From: Klebsiella huaxiensis
Lineage (GTDB): Bacteria > Pseudomonadota > Gammaproteobacteria > Enterobacterales > Enterobacteriaceae
Direction: 5' to 3'
NCBI RefSeq assembly: GCF_003261575.2
Contig: NZ_CP036175.1
Coordinates: 248,001 to 312,000 of the forward strand
DNA length: 64,000 nt
Each line of letters opens with the position of its first letter. Within the stretch, counting starts at the first letter, position 1. Of the stretch, positions 7,204 to 16,184 are shown one piece after another. Below the pieces are notes generated by a model that worked only from the letters and a program-made list of their open reading frames with translations, ran no database searches and had not been told where the DNA came from. Position numbers and translations under genes: made by a program.

Positions 7204-8175
7204 TCACTTCACCTGCGGATTCACGCAGTTCTTCTCGACTTTGCCGTTCAGGGCATCAATCAGATTATCCACTGCGCAGGCCGCCATGTTATAGCGAGTC
7301 TCATGCGTTGCTGAGCCAATATGCGGCACCGCGACGACGTTTGGCAGGCTTAATAGTGGGGAATCTTTCGCCAGCGGCTCTTGTTCAAACACATCCAGCC
7401 CGGCGGCATAAATTTCACCTTCCTGCAGGGCGGTAATCAGCGCTTTCTCGTCAACCACCGGACCGCGTCCGGCGTTGATAAAGATGGCGGAAGATTTCAT
7501 TTTGGCAAACTGTTCTTTACCAAACAGGTGATGGGTTTCTTCGGTCAACGGCAGGATCAGGCAGACAAAATCCGCTTCCTGTAACAGGGTGTCGAGATCG
7601 CAATAGCGGGCGTTGAAGCGCTCTTCCGCCTGCGGGTGCTGGCGGCGAGCGTTATAGAGAATCGGCATGCCGAAGCCCGCATGCGCACGTTGGGCGAGCG
7701 CCATCCCGATACGACCCATGCCGACGATCCCGAGGGTTTTGTGATGCACATCGTTGCCAAACCAGTCCGGACCGATGCTTTTGGTCCACTCTCCAGCCTT
7801 CACGCGGTTGGCAACTTCAACCACCCGACGTGCGGTGCTTAACACCAGCGCCATTACGGTATCGGCGACGGTTTCGGTCAGCACGGTCGGGGTGTGCATC
7901 AACAGCACCTTATGGGCATTCAGCGCATCGACGTCGAAGTTGTCGTAGCCGACGGAGATGGTTGAGGTCGCACGAAGCTTCGGCATTTTCTCCAGTAACG
8001 CGGTATCGACTTTTTCGCTGGAACCCAGCAGACCTACCGCTTCAGCGAACGCCGAGGCGTGCTGCGAAACGGTCTCCGGACTCAGGTTTTTGACCTGAGT
8101 GACGGTAAAGTGTTGTTCCAGACGCTGTTGCAGGTCGTCGGGAAGCGTTTTGTAGAGAATAACTGACGGCTTCAT
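7204..8175 (-). CDS. ghrB: Glyoxylate/hydroxypyruvate reductase B / 2-ketogluconate reductase
   Basis: The 323-residue enzyme belongs to the D-isomer-specific 2-hydroxyacid dehydrogenases and matches E. coli GhrB (TkrA) closely. It has the NAD(P)-binding motif GIVGMGRIGMALAQRA (about residues 150-165), the Arg of INAGRGPVVDEKAL (near 237), the Glu of GLDVFEQEPL (near 266) and the His of PHIGSATHETR (near 285). GhrB reduces glyoxylate, hydroxypyruvate and 2-keto-D-gluconate. Here it is the last gene of a ketogluconate operon, 24 bases after kguT, where Pseudomonas has kguD (2-keto-6-phosphogluconate reductase). It therefore probably serves as KguD and makes 6-phosphogluconate. The ribosome site GGAGA precedes the ATG. 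Confidence 0.93.
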   Translation of the reverse strand: MKPSVILYKTLPDDLQQRLEQHFTVTQVKNLSPETVSQHASAFAEAVGLLGSSEKVDTALLEKMPKLRATSTISVGYDNFDVDALNAHKVLLMHTPTVLTETVADTVMALVLSTARRVVEVANRVKAGEWTKSIGPDWFGNDVHHKTLGIVGMGRIGMALAQRAHAGFGMPILYNARRQHPQAEERFNARYCDLDTLLQEADFVCLILPLTEETHHLFGKEQFAKMKSSAIFINAGRGPVVDEKALITALQEGEIYAAGLDVFEQEPLAKDSPLLSLPNVVAVPHIGSATHETRYNMAACAVDNLIDALNGKVEKNCVNPQVK

Positions 8176-8199
8176 GCGGATCTCCGTTGTGTTAAGGGT

Positions 8200-9480
8200 T
8201 CAGGCGTGACGTGCGCCAAGCGGAAGTTTTTGATTGTTAGCAGGCTTAACAATCAGAGTAAGCCATACCGAGGCGAAAAGCGCCACTCCCATAAAAATGT
8301 ACGATGCTGACGGGCTGCCGGTGGTGCCGTTAAGATAGCCCACAAACCATGAACCGAAGAAGGAACCGAGCGCCCCCATGCTGTTGATCAGCGCCATCGC
8401 GCCGCCAGCAACGTTGCGCGGCAGCATCTCAGGGATGATGGCGAAGAAAGGCCCGTACGGGGCATACATCGCCGCACCGGCAATAACCAGCAGAATATAA
8501 GACACCCAGAAATGATCGCTGCCAACGGCCCAGGACCCCATAAAAGCAAAGGCGGCAATCAGCAACAGCGGCCAGACGAACAGCTTACGGTTCTGCATTT
8601 TATCGGATGCCCACGAGACAACGATCATCGCGATAGTCGCTGCCAGGTAAGGAACGGATGAGAGCCAGCCAACCTCGACCATACCCATATTTTCGCCGCC
8701 GCTGCGGATAATCGACGGCAGCCACAGAACGAAGCCGTAAACCCCGATGCTCCAGGCAAAGTACTGCATGCACAGCAGAACAACGTTGCGTGAGCGGAAG
8801 GCTTCTTTGTAGTTCCGTACGGCTTTAATACCCTGCTGTTCGCGTTCCAGTTGCTCTTGTAGCGCGGCTTTCTCGCTTTCGGCCAGCCAGTTCACCTGGG
8901 ATGGTTTATCCTTCACCAGCACCCACCAGCAGAAAGCCCAAAGGATCGCCGGGACACCTTCGATGATAAACATTTCACGCCAGCCTAAGGCCTGAATCAG
9001 ATAGCCGGAAACCACCGACATCCACAGTACCGTGACCGGATTGCCGAGGATCAGGAAGGTATTGGCCCGCGAACGTTCAGATTTAGTAAACCAGTTGCTG
9101 ATGTAAATTAGCATCGCCGGCATCACCGCCGCCTCAACGACGCCAAGAATAAAGCGGATCGCCGCCAGCGCGGGAATGTTGTGCACCATCCCGGTCAGCG
9201 AGGCACAGCCGCCCCACAGAATCAGGCAGATAAAAATCAGTTTGCGCACGCTGCGGCGTTCCGCATAAATGGCGCCGGGGATCTGGAAGAAGAAGTAGCC
9301 AAGGAAGAACAGCGCCCCCAGCAGGGAAGAAACCCCCTTGGTAATGCCCAGATCTTCAGTAATTCCCGCCGCCGAAGCGAAGCTAAAGTTGGCGCGGTCG
9401 AGGTACGCCAGGCTATACGTGATAAACACGATAGGCATGATGTACCACCAGCGTTTTGTTGCATTCGTCGAGCTTTTCAT
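8200..9480 (-). CDS. kguT: 2-ketogluconate transporter, MFS (ACS family)
   Basis: The 426-residue protein has twelve transmembrane helices and the anion:cation symporter pattern of the major facilitator superfamily (YSLAYLDRANFSFA in helix 1, then EVVEAAVMPAML-type helix 4 and NWFTKSERSRANT in the following loop). Close relatives are hexuronate and ketogluconate porters. Its place between the kguK-type kinase and the reductase gene identifies 2-keto-D-gluconate as the likely substrate. A 102-base gap separates it from kguK, and no terminator is visible there, so it is probably still part of the operon. Confidence 0.88.
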   Translation of the reverse strand: MKSSTNATKRWWYIMPIVFITYSLAYLDRANFSFASAAGITEDLGITKGVSSLLGALFFLGYFFFQIPGAIYAERRSVRKLIFICLILWGGCASLTGMVHNIPALAAIRFILGVVEAAVMPAMLIYISNWFTKSERSRANTFLILGNPVTVLWMSVVSGYLIQALGWREMFIIEGVPAILWAFCWWVLVKDKPSQVNWLAESEKAALQEQLEREQQGIKAVRNYKEAFRSRNVVLLCMQYFAWSIGVYGFVLWLPSIIRSGGENMGMVEVGWLSSVPYLAATIAMIVVSWASDKMQNRKLFVWPLLLIAAFAFMGSWAVGSDHFWVSYILLVIAGAAMYAPYGPFFAIIPEMLPRNVAGGAMALINSMGALGSFFGSWFVGYLNGTTGSPSASYIFMGVALFASVWLTLIVKPANNQKLPLGARHA

Positions 9481-9582
9481 AGGCTTGCCTCTGTTAGTGA
9501 GGTGACATTCATCATCGATAAGGTGCGTTACGCCGCGCTGTATGTAGGGTACAGGACGGCTATGACATTGTGCTGAACCGGA

Positions 9583-10521
9583 TTATTCGCCCAGCGCTTT
9601 GCGGGTGGGTAATCCTTCGCTATCCCCTTGGACCTGGATGGCTAGCGAACCAATTTTATTACCGCGTTGTACCGCCTGGCGCAGTGGATGGCCTTCCAGC
9701 AGGGCGCTAATGACCCCGACGGCAAAACCATCGCCCGCGCCGACGGTATCGACGACGTTATCTACTTTTATCGCCGCTACGGCTCCTTGTTCGCCATCGG
9801 CAGTTTTATACCAGGCACCATCAGAACCGGTCTTAATTACCACCGTGCGCACGCCGCGGGTGAGATAGAAGTCCGCGATGGCTTCCGGTGTCTGCTGACC
9901 GGTCAGAATCATCCCTTCTTTTAAGCCGGGCAGAACCCAGTCGGCCTGAAAAGCAAGCTGGTTCAGTTTTTCCACCATCTCGGCTTCGCTTTTCCACAGC
10001 GTCGGACGCAGATTGGGGTCGAATGAGAGAGTTTTTCCCTGAGCCTTCATGGTACGGGCCGCGTGATCCAGCAGGGCGTACGAGCTTTCCGACAGCGCGG
10101 CTGCCACGCCGCTTAAATGCAGGTGACGAGCGCTGGCGAAATACGCTTCGTTAAAATCATCCGGCGAAAGATGGCTGGCGGCGGAACCTTTGCGGAAATA
10201 TTCCACAATGGGATCGGTTCCATTTTCGACTTTAGATTTCAGCTGAAAACCGGTAGCGTAGCGGCCATCTTTGCTTACGCCGCATGCGTCGATACCCTCT
10301 TTCGCCAGCGTATTGAGAACGAAACGGCCAAAGCTATCCTCGCCGACGCGGCTCACCCAGCCGACGCTTAAGCCCAGGCGGGCCAGGCCGGTGGCGACGT
10401 TCAGCTCCGCACCCGCCACGCGTTTCATAAAATGTTCGACATCAGCCAGTTCACCGGTTTCGGTAGCGACAAACATCGCCATGGCTTCGCCTATGGTGAT
10501 GACATCTAACGCTTTCTGCAT
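9583..10521 (-). CDS. kguK: 2-dehydrogluconokinase (PfkB/ribokinase family)
   Basis: The 312-residue protein is a PfkB-family sugar kinase. It shows the N-terminal GEAMAMF start, the substrate-side GAELNVATGLARLG (about 36-49), and the catalytic DTVGAGDGFAVG near residue 262, where Asp is the base and the glycines form the anion hole. It most resembles 2-keto-3-deoxygluconate and 2-ketogluconate kinases. In the operon it would phosphorylate 2-ketogluconate to 6-phospho-2-ketogluconate. Its start codon lies three bases after the kguE stop, with the ribosome site inside kguE, which implies translational coupling. Confidence 0.9.
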   Translation of the reverse strand: MQKALDVITIGEAMAMFVATETGELADVEHFMKRVAGAELNVATGLARLGLSVGWVSRVGEDSFGRFVLNTLAKEGIDACGVSKDGRYATGFQLKSKVENGTDPIVEYFRKGSAASHLSPDDFNEAYFASARHLHLSGVAAALSESSYALLDHAARTMKAQGKTLSFDPNLRPTLWKSEAEMVEKLNQLAFQADWVLPGLKEGMILTGQQTPEAIADFYLTRGVRTVVIKTGSDGAWYKTADGEQGAVAAIKVDNVVDTVGAGDGFAVGVISALLEGHPLRQAVQRGNKIGSLAIQVQGDSEGLPTRKALGE

Positions 10522-10524
10522 AAT

Positions 10525-11274
10525 TTAATCCTCACGTAGCAGGTTGACGTAGCGGCGGGTCACGGCCGTCAGGTCATGGCCAGTCAGCGGAAATTCGATC
10601 CCGCGTGGGGCATCGGCGGGCAGCTTGTCGAGCAGCGCCAGCCAGCGGTCGGACGCTTCGTCCGGCGGTACGGCGCGAAAATGCGAACGATGCGGCTCGG
10701 CTGCCTTGACGTGAATATAGCTGACGGCAGGAGCCAGCTGGCGTGCGGCCTCTTCCGGCGAGTCGCCGACCCACAGCCAGTTGCCCATATCAAAGGTCAG
10801 GGTGATCGGCAGTTGGTTAACCCGGCAGGCGGCTTTGAAGCGCTGCATCGGCGCCAGGTGGCCGCAGTCGGTTTGATCGTTTTCCACCACCAGTGCCATT
10901 CCGCTCTCCTGCAGAATATCGCGCAGGGTTTCGAGGTCGTCATGACGGGTAAAGTGGCCCAATGAGAGCTTCAGCCACAGCGCGTTGAGAGTTTGCGCCT
11001 CCTGTAAAAATCCGGCGAGATGCGGGTTGAGCGATCCGTCAACGGCAAACAGGGCTTCTGGCGCGGAGTAACAGGCCAGCAGGCCGCGATGCTCAATGTC
11101 AGCGGCCAGTTGTGGCAGGCGATTTAGTTCATCAGCGCTAAACAGTTCGCGGCGAATTTCTACGCCGTCCGCACCGGAACCAGCGATAAACGGCAGTACG
11201 GCGGACTGTCCACCCAGCGCCTTAACGTGGTCATTCCCGTACGCGGCGGTTACGACAATAATTTTTCTGGCCAT
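10525..11274 (-). CDS. kguE: KguE-like sugar phosphate isomerase/epimerase (TIM barrel)
   Basis: The 249-residue protein has the xylose-isomerase-like/AP endonuclease 2 TIM-barrel pattern: GADGVEIRRELF near residues 33-44, LKLSLGHF, VENDQTD with metal-binding Glu, FDMGNW and HVK. It is similar in size and context to KguE of Pseudomonas, the first gene of the kgu operon, whose exact reaction is not settled. The predicted transcription start lies in the 233-base gap behind ptxS, which holds an ERIC element and a possible operator. GGGAG precedes the ATG. Confidence 0.85.
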   Translation of the reverse strand: MARKIIVVTAAYGNDHVKALGGQSAVLPFIAGSGADGVEIRRELFSADELNRLPQLAADIEHRGLLACYSAPEALFAVDGSLNPHLAGFLQEAQTLNALWLKLSLGHFTRHDDLETLRDILQESGMALVVENDQTDCGHLAPMQRFKAACRVNQLPITLTFDMGNWLWVGDSPEEAARQLAPAVSYIHVKAAEPHRSHFRAVPPDEASDRWLALLDKLPADAPRGIEFPLTGHDLTAVTRRYVNLLRED

Positions 11275-11299
11275 CCCAACACTCCCGGCGATTATCTAA

Positions 11300-11425
11300 T
11301 ATACCCGTCATACTTCAAGTTGCATGTGTGTTGGCCGCGTTCGTTCACCCCAGTCACTTACCAGAGTAAGCTCCTGGGGATTCGCTCACTTGCCGCCTTC
11401 CTGCAACTCGAATTATTTAGGGTAT
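11300..11425. repeat. ERIC element (126 bp)
   Basis: The sequence begins ATACCCGTCATACTTCAAGT and ends with a complementary arm CTCGAATTATTTAGGGTAT. It contains the ERIC core, in which CAGTCACTTACCAGAGTAAG runs into CTCCTGGGGATTCGC. It lies between kguE and its presumed operator in the kguE leader and could form a long hairpin in the mRNA. Two further copies are at 30350 and 37099. Confidence 0.92.
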
Positions 11426-11445
11426 GCGTTGTTTATTACGCTAGA

Positions 11446-11459
11446 TGGTATCGGTTCCA
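11446..11459. promoter_or_regulatory. Possible PtxS operator upstream of kguE
   Basis: TGGTATCGGTTCCA matches the PtxS palindrome TGAAACCGGTTTCA at 10 of 14 bases. It lies between ptxS and kguE on the kguE promoter side. The match is imperfect and was found by eye. Confidence 0.4.
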
Positions 11460-11507
11460 AAGCAAAGGTTAAGATGTTCAATTTATGATCGCCATCACGA
11501 AGGATCG

Positions 11508-12524
11508 TTAGCGGGAGGTGGAGCCTCTGACGATTAGCTCGCCGGAAAACACGCGTTCACAGACCGGGTCATTGCTACCAGCAATCCGGCGCACCACCTG
11601 TTCGACGGCGGCGAAGCCAATCTGCCAGGTCGGTTGCTTGAGGGTGGTAATCCCCACGCCCGCCAGCTCGGCCCACTCCAGCTCATCGAAGCCCAGCAGG
11701 CCGATATCGCTGCCCCAAATCAGGCCAATGCGCTTAAGAGAGCGCGCAACTTGCAGGGTCAGCGCGCCGTTGGCGGAAATCACCGCCTTGCGCATTCCAC
11801 GGTGGTGGGAGTGGAAATAGCGCAGGACGTTGTCGAGCATCGCGCCATCGTTGAGCGGGACTTCGGCATTTTCCGCGATGATGCCTGCATGATGCTGGAG
11901 CGTGTTGCGAAAGGCGCTCAGGCGCTCGCGGCGAGTGTTCACTGAACCGAGGGGTTCGCTGAGAAACAGCAACGCTTCAAAGCCTTTTTCCACCAGATGT
12001 TCGGTGGCGGTGGTGGCGGCCTGGGTATTATCGAGACCGACGACATCACAGGCGAACTCAGGAATTTTGCGGTCGATAAGCACCATCGGCAGCGCCGACT
12101 GCTGTAGCCGGTTTAGACCGTCTTCACGCATCCCGACTGCATTGACCACAATCCCCTCCACCTGGTAACTGCGCAGCAGGTCGAGATAGTGCAGTTCCTG
12201 GTCCAGTTCGTTATTGGTGTTACACACCAGCAGGGTAAAGCCTTTTTCGCGACAGGCGGCCTCGATGCCGCTGAGCACATTGACGGAGTAGGGGTTGGTG
12301 ATATCAGCGATGATCAGGCCAATCAGCCGGGTGCGGCCATGCTTCAGGCCGCGGGCCATCAGACTAGGACGGTAATCGAGCTCGGCAATCGCTTTTTCAA
12401 TTCGCCCTAACAGATCGTCGGAAAGCAGATGCTTTTCGCCGTTCAGATAGCGTGAAATGCTGGTTTTGCCGGTCTTTGCGGCTTTCGCCACATCGCTGAT
12501 GGTTGCTCGCGCCGCTTTCGCCAT
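11508..12524 (-). CDS. ptxS: LacI-family regulator, PtxS type (2-ketogluconate responsive)
   Basis: The 338-residue protein has a LacI-type helix-turn-helix at the N-terminus (ISDVAKAAKTGKTSISRYLNG, then IEKAIAELDYRPSLMARGLK as hinge helix) and a periplasmic-binding-protein-like sugar domain (LIGLIIADITNPY, GIVVNAV, DRKIP). Its place upstream of kguE-kguK-kguT, on the same strand, is that of ptxS in Pseudomonas, where 2-ketogluconate releases the repressor. The ATG at 12524 was chosen because AAGGAAG lies six bases upstream. A start nine codons earlier has no comparable site. Confidence 0.88.
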   Translation of the reverse strand: MAKAARATISDVAKAAKTGKTSISRYLNGEKHLLSDDLLGRIEKAIAELDYRPSLMARGLKHGRTRLIGLIIADITNPYSVNVLSGIEAACREKGFTLLVCNTNNELDQELHYLDLLRSYQVEGIVVNAVGMREDGLNRLQQSALPMVLIDRKIPEFACDVVGLDNTQAATTATEHLVEKGFEALLFLSEPLGSVNTRRERLSAFRNTLQHHAGIIAENAEVPLNDGAMLDNVLRYFHSHHRGMRKAVISANGALTLQVARSLKRIGLIWGSDIGLLGFDELEWAELAGVGITTLKQPTWQIGFAAVEQVVRRIAGSNDPVCERVFSGELIVRGSTSR

Positions 12525-12615
12525 GGTGGCTTCCTTTGCTGAAATCTGCACACACCTTAGCGCGAAAATCCGCTATATCAAGCATTTTGCCCGGCGAGTA
12601 CCGGGCAAAGGGGAG

Positions 12616-13278
12616 TTACTGCAACGGGCTAAGGGTGATTTCGACGCGACGGTTCTGCGCCTTACCTTCTGCGGTGCTATTGCTGGCGACCGGATTAGCC
12701 GGGCCCATGCCGGTGGTGCGGATGCGGTTTGCCGCCACGCTCTGGGTGATCAGCGCGCTGGCGACGCTGTCGGCACGCTGCTGGGAGAGACGCATATTCA
12801 GCTCCTGGCTGCCTGTGCTGTCGGTGTAGCCAACGACGTTGACGGCAGTTTTCTCGTACTCTTTCAGTACCATCGCCACCCCTGTCAGGGTATTAGCACC
12901 CGCTGGTTTCAGGTTGGCGCTGCTGCTATCAAAGGTCACGTTGCTTGGCATATTCAGCACGATGTTGTCGCCATTTCGCGTCACGCTCACCCCGGTTCCC
13001 TGCATTTTCTCGCGCAGTTTCGCTTCCTGCACGTCCATGTAGTAGCCGATGCCACCACCCAACGCTGCCCCTGCCGCCGCGCCGATCAGCGCGCCTTTAC
13101 CACGGTCATGTTTTGAGGAGGAGAGTGCGCCAATACCCGCGCCGACTAACGAACCGACACCTGCGCCGATGCCGGATTTACCCGCCTCGCGCTCGCCGGT
13201 GTAAGGGTTGGTGGTACAGCCTGAGATGACCAGTGTGCCGCTAACGATAGCCGCAATCATGAGTACGCGTTTTTTCAT
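12616..13278 (-). CDS. yiaD: YiaD, OmpA-family outer membrane lipoprotein
   Basis: The 220-residue protein starts with a lipoprotein signal and lipobox VISGC (Cys21). A glycine-zipper segment follows (GAGVGSLVGAGIGAL and GAAAGAALGGGIGYYMD, about 37-82). The C-terminal half is an OmpA/MotB peptidoglycan-binding domain with GYTDSTGSQELNMRLSQQRA and the closing NRRVEI. It would anchor the outer membrane to the cell wall. In E. coli yiaD can suppress loss of BamB when over-expressed. It lies between the kgu block and bisC; in E. coli it directly follows ghrB. Confidence 0.94.
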   Translation of the reverse strand: MKKRVLMIAAIVSGTLVISGCTTNPYTGEREAGKSGIGAGVGSLVGAGIGALSSSKHDRGKGALIGAAAGAALGGGIGYYMDVQEAKLREKMQGTGVSVTRNGDNIVLNMPSNVTFDSSSANLKPAGANTLTGVAMVLKEYEKTAVNVVGYTDSTGSQELNMRLSQQRADSVASALITQSVAANRIRTTGMGPANPVASNSTAEGKAQNRRVEITLSPLQ

Positions 13279-13444
13279 CTTATTCCTTAATCCTTTTTAT
13301 TCTTTGCCACAGCGACCGTGACGGTTGATTATGACGCCCGAAGACGGAGAAAATTCCACAAAGAGCATCTCAATTTGTAAATAACATTGAACGGCCGAAT
13401 AACAGGCCGTCATCACACCTGCTATCGCTGACCGGGAGCCTGCT

Positions 13445-15775
13445 TTGCCAACCTCATCTGCCACCAAAACCATCCTTACCGCAGCCCACTGGGGACCCAT
13501 GCTGGTCGAAACCGATGGCGAAAATGTCATCTCATCGCGAGGGGCAATTGACACGCCTTTCGCTAACTCCCTACAAACCGCAGTACGCGACCAGGTGCAC
13601 AGCAAAACTCGCGTACGTTATCCGATGGTGCGTAAAGGGTTTCTCGCTTCGCCGGAGCGTCCGCAGGGTGTGCGCGGTCAGGATGAGTTCGTGCGGGTGA
13701 GCTGGGAACAGGCGCTGGATTTGATTCACGCTCAGCATAGACGTATTCGTGATAGCTATGGCCCGACATCTATCTTCGCTGGCTCCTATGGCTGGCGATC
13801 CAATGGCGTATTGCACAAAGCGGCGACGTTGCTTCAGCGCTATATGAGCCTGGCGGGCGGCTATACCGGGCATCTGGGGGATTATTCCACCGGCGCAGCG
13901 CAGGCGATCATGCCGTACGTGGTCGGCGGCAATGAGGTTTATCAACAGCAGACCAGCTGGCCTATGGTGCTGGAACATAGCGATGTGGTGGTGCTATGGA
14001 GCGCCAACCCGCTGAATACGCTAAAAATTGCCTGGAATGCTTCTGATGAGCAGGGGATCCCGTGGTTTAACCGACTGCGCCAGAGCGGCAAGCGGGTGAT
14101 CTGCATCGATCCGATGCGATCGGAGACGACGGCATTCTTTGGCGATGCGGCGGAGTGGATCGCCCCGCATATGGGTACTGACGTTGCTTTGATGCTCGGT
14201 ATCGCCTATACGCTGGTGGAAAACAGCTGGCAGGATGACGAGTTTTTGGCCCGTTGTACCAGCGGCTACGACGTTTTTGCCCGCTATCTGAACGGTGAAA
14301 GCGATGGGACGCCAAAAACGGCAGAGTGGGGGGCGGCGATCTGCGGCGTTAGTGCGGATAAAATTCGCGAACTGGCAAAATTATTCCACGAAAACACGAC
14401 TATGCTGATGTCCGGCTGGGGGATGCAGCGTCAGCAGTTTGGTGAGCAAAAACACTGGATGCTGGTGACGTTGGCGGCGATGCTCGGGCAGATTGGTACC
14501 GAGGGCGGGGGCTTTGGCCTTTCCTACCATTTTGCCAACGGCGGCAACCCCACGCGCCGCGCTGCAGTGCTGGCTTCAATGCAGGGCAGCGTGGCGGGCG
14601 GCACCGATGCGGTAGAAAAAATTCCGGTCGCCCGCATCGTCGAGGCGCTGGAAAACCCCGGTGCGGCTTATCAGCACAATGGTATGGAGCGCAGCTTCCC
14701 GGATATTCGTTTTATCTGGTGGGCGGGCGGCGCTAACTTTACCCATCATCAGGATACCAATCGACTGATTCGCGCCTGGCAGAAGCCGGAGCTTATCGTG
14801 ATTTCCGAATGCTTCTGGACCGCGGCGGCGCGCCATGCCGATATCGTGTTGCCCGCCACCACCTCCTTTGAACGCAACGATATGACCATGACTGGCGATT
14901 ACAGCAACCAGCATCTGGTGCCGATGAAGCGGGTGGTCGCGCCGCGCGATGAAGCGCGCGATGATTTCGATGTGTTTGCCGACCTCAGCGAACGCTGGGA
15001 AGAGGGCGGTCGTGAGCGCTTTACTGAAGGAAAAAGCGATGTGCAGTGGCTGGAGACGTTCTACCAGATTGCCGCCCAGCGCGGGGCTGCGCAACAGGTG
15101 ACGCTGCCGCCGTTCGCTCAGTTCTGGCAGGCGAATCAGCTGATTGAGATGCCGGAAAATCCAGAGAACGCACGTTTTGCCCGTTTTTCCGCCTTCAGGG
15201 CCGATCCGCAGGCGAATCCGCTGAAGACCGCCAGTGGCAAAATTGAGATTCACTCCTCAACTATCGCCGGTTTTGCTTATCCGGATTGCCCGCCGCATCC
15301 CATGTGGCTGGAGCCGGATGAGTGGCACGGCAACGCGCAGGAAGGTCAGCTACAGGTGCTGTCAGCACATCCGGCGCATCGTCTTCACAGCCAGCTCAAC
15401 CATACCTCGCTGCGCGAGCAGTACGCGGTGGCGGGCCGTGAACCGCTAACGCTTCACCCGCAGGATGCGCAGGCGCGCAATATCGCCGATGGCGATCTGG
15501 TTCGGGTGTGGAATTCGCGCGGCCAGGTGCTGGCCGGTGCGGTGGTGACCGACGGCATTCGTCCAGGAGTCATCTGTTTACATGAAGGGGCGTGGCCCGA
15601 TCTTGACGCCCAGGCGGGTATCTGCAAAAACGGTGCGGTGAACGTCCTGACCAAAGACATTCCGACATCGCGGCTGGGCAACGGCTGCGCCGGAAATACG
15701 GCGCTGGCCTGGCTGGAAAAATATACCGGACCCGCGCTTACGCTGACGGCATTTGATCCGCCGACCAATGCATAA
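13445..15775 (+). CDS. bisC: Biotin sulfoxide reductase
   Basis: The 776-residue molybdoenzyme of the DMSO reductase family reduces biotin sulfoxide to biotin and also free methionine sulfoxide, in the cytoplasm. It matches E. coli BisC (777 residues) throughout: HWGPMLVETDGE at the start, RYPMVRKGFL, the GDYSTGAAQ segment that provides the molybdenum-binding Ser, the bis-MGD motifs VVLWSANPLNTLKIAW, GWGMQRQQFGEQKHW and GGGFGLSYHFANGGNPTR, and the C-terminal LSAHPAHRLHSQLN. There is no Tat signal or Fe-S cluster motif at the N-terminus. The start codon is TTG. The 3' end overlaps the convergent yiaC by 38 bases. Confidence 0.96.
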   Translation: MPTSSATKTILTAAHWGPMLVETDGENVISSRGAIDTPFANSLQTAVRDQVHSKTRVRYPMVRKGFLASPERPQGVRGQDEFVRVSWEQALDLIHAQHRRIRDSYGPTSIFAGSYGWRSNGVLHKAATLLQRYMSLAGGYTGHLGDYSTGAAQAIMPYVVGGNEVYQQQTSWPMVLEHSDVVVLWSANPLNTLKIAWNASDEQGIPWFNRLRQSGKRVICIDPMRSETTAFFGDAAEWIAPHMGTDVALMLGIAYTLVENSWQDDEFLARCTSGYDVFARYLNGESDGTPKTAEWGAAICGVSADKIRELAKLFHENTTMLMSGWGMQRQQFGEQKHWMLVTLAAMLGQIGTEGGGFGLSYHFANGGNPTRRAAVLASMQGSVAGGTDAVEKIPVARIVEALENPGAAYQHNGMERSFPDIRFIWWAGGANFTHHQDTNRLIRAWQKPELIVISECFWTAAARHADIVLPATTSFERNDMTMTGDYSNQHLVPMKRVVAPRDEARDDFDVFADLSERWEEGGRERFTEGKSDVQWLETFYQIAAQRGAAQQVTLPPFAQFWQANQLIEMPENPENARFARFSAFRADPQANPLKTASGKIEIHSSTIAGFAYPDCPPHPMWLEPDEWHGNAQEGQLQVLSAHPAHRLHSQLNHTSLREQYAVAGREPLTLHPQDAQARNIADGDLVRVWNSRGQVLAGAVVTDGIRPGVICLHEGAWPDLDAQAGICKNGAVNVLTKDIPTSRLGNGCAGNTALAWLEKYTGPALTLTAFDPPTNA

Positions 15776-16184
15776 TCCAGGTCGGATGTTGGGTTTCATC
15801 CTGCCATGCGCAGTCTTCAATGCGAAAGCCCTGTGCATGGTAGAAATTCACTGCCCGGACGTTTTTCTGGTATACCTCAAGGCTTAGCCAGTCGTAGTGC
15901 TTTTTGACTTCATTGATCAACGCGCTGCCGATGCCCTGTCTGGCGGCATCAGGCGCGACGAACAACGCACCGATAAAACGCGACTCCATCACGCTGATAA
16001 AGCCCTTTAGCACGCCGTCCTGCTCCCAACCCCAAGTGCAGGCGGCGGGAAGATACACATCCCGCACTATCGCGATGCTGTCATGCCAGTAGCTCTCGGC
16101 GATAAACGGATGCGCATAAATAGTACTTTCCAGCCACAATTCGATTAGCGGGCCAGTATCGTTAGCGTCCCAATTGCGGATCAT
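15738..16184 (-). CDS. yiaC: YiaC, GNAT-family N-acetyltransferase
   Basis: The 148-residue protein has the acetyl-CoA-binding core ALFVAPDAARQGIGSALINEV (motif A with Q-x-x-G-x-G/A near residue 79) and the C-terminal LEVYQKNVRAVNFYHAQGF typical of GNAT enzymes. E. coli YiaC is a lysine acetyltransferase of 146 residues and matches along the whole length, including WQDETQ.PTWIM. The start at 16184 was chosen from that alignment. A longer frame back to 16277 would lie inside tag. The 5' end overlaps tag by 23 bases, so the two are co-transcribed, and the 3' end overlaps bisC. Confidence 0.92.
   Translation of the reverse strand: MIRNWDANDTGPLIELWLESTIYAHPFIAESYWHDSIAIVRDVYLPAACTWGWEQDGVLKGFISVMESRFIGALFVAPDAARQGIGSALINEVKKHYDWLSLEVYQKNVRAVNFYHAQGFRIEDCAWQDETQHPTWIMHWSADQMPSA

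Noticed and set aside
14576..15253. 225-codon frame antisense to bisC
   Set aside because: The sense strand is conserved BisC over the whole stretch. The antisense product has no recognisable motif.
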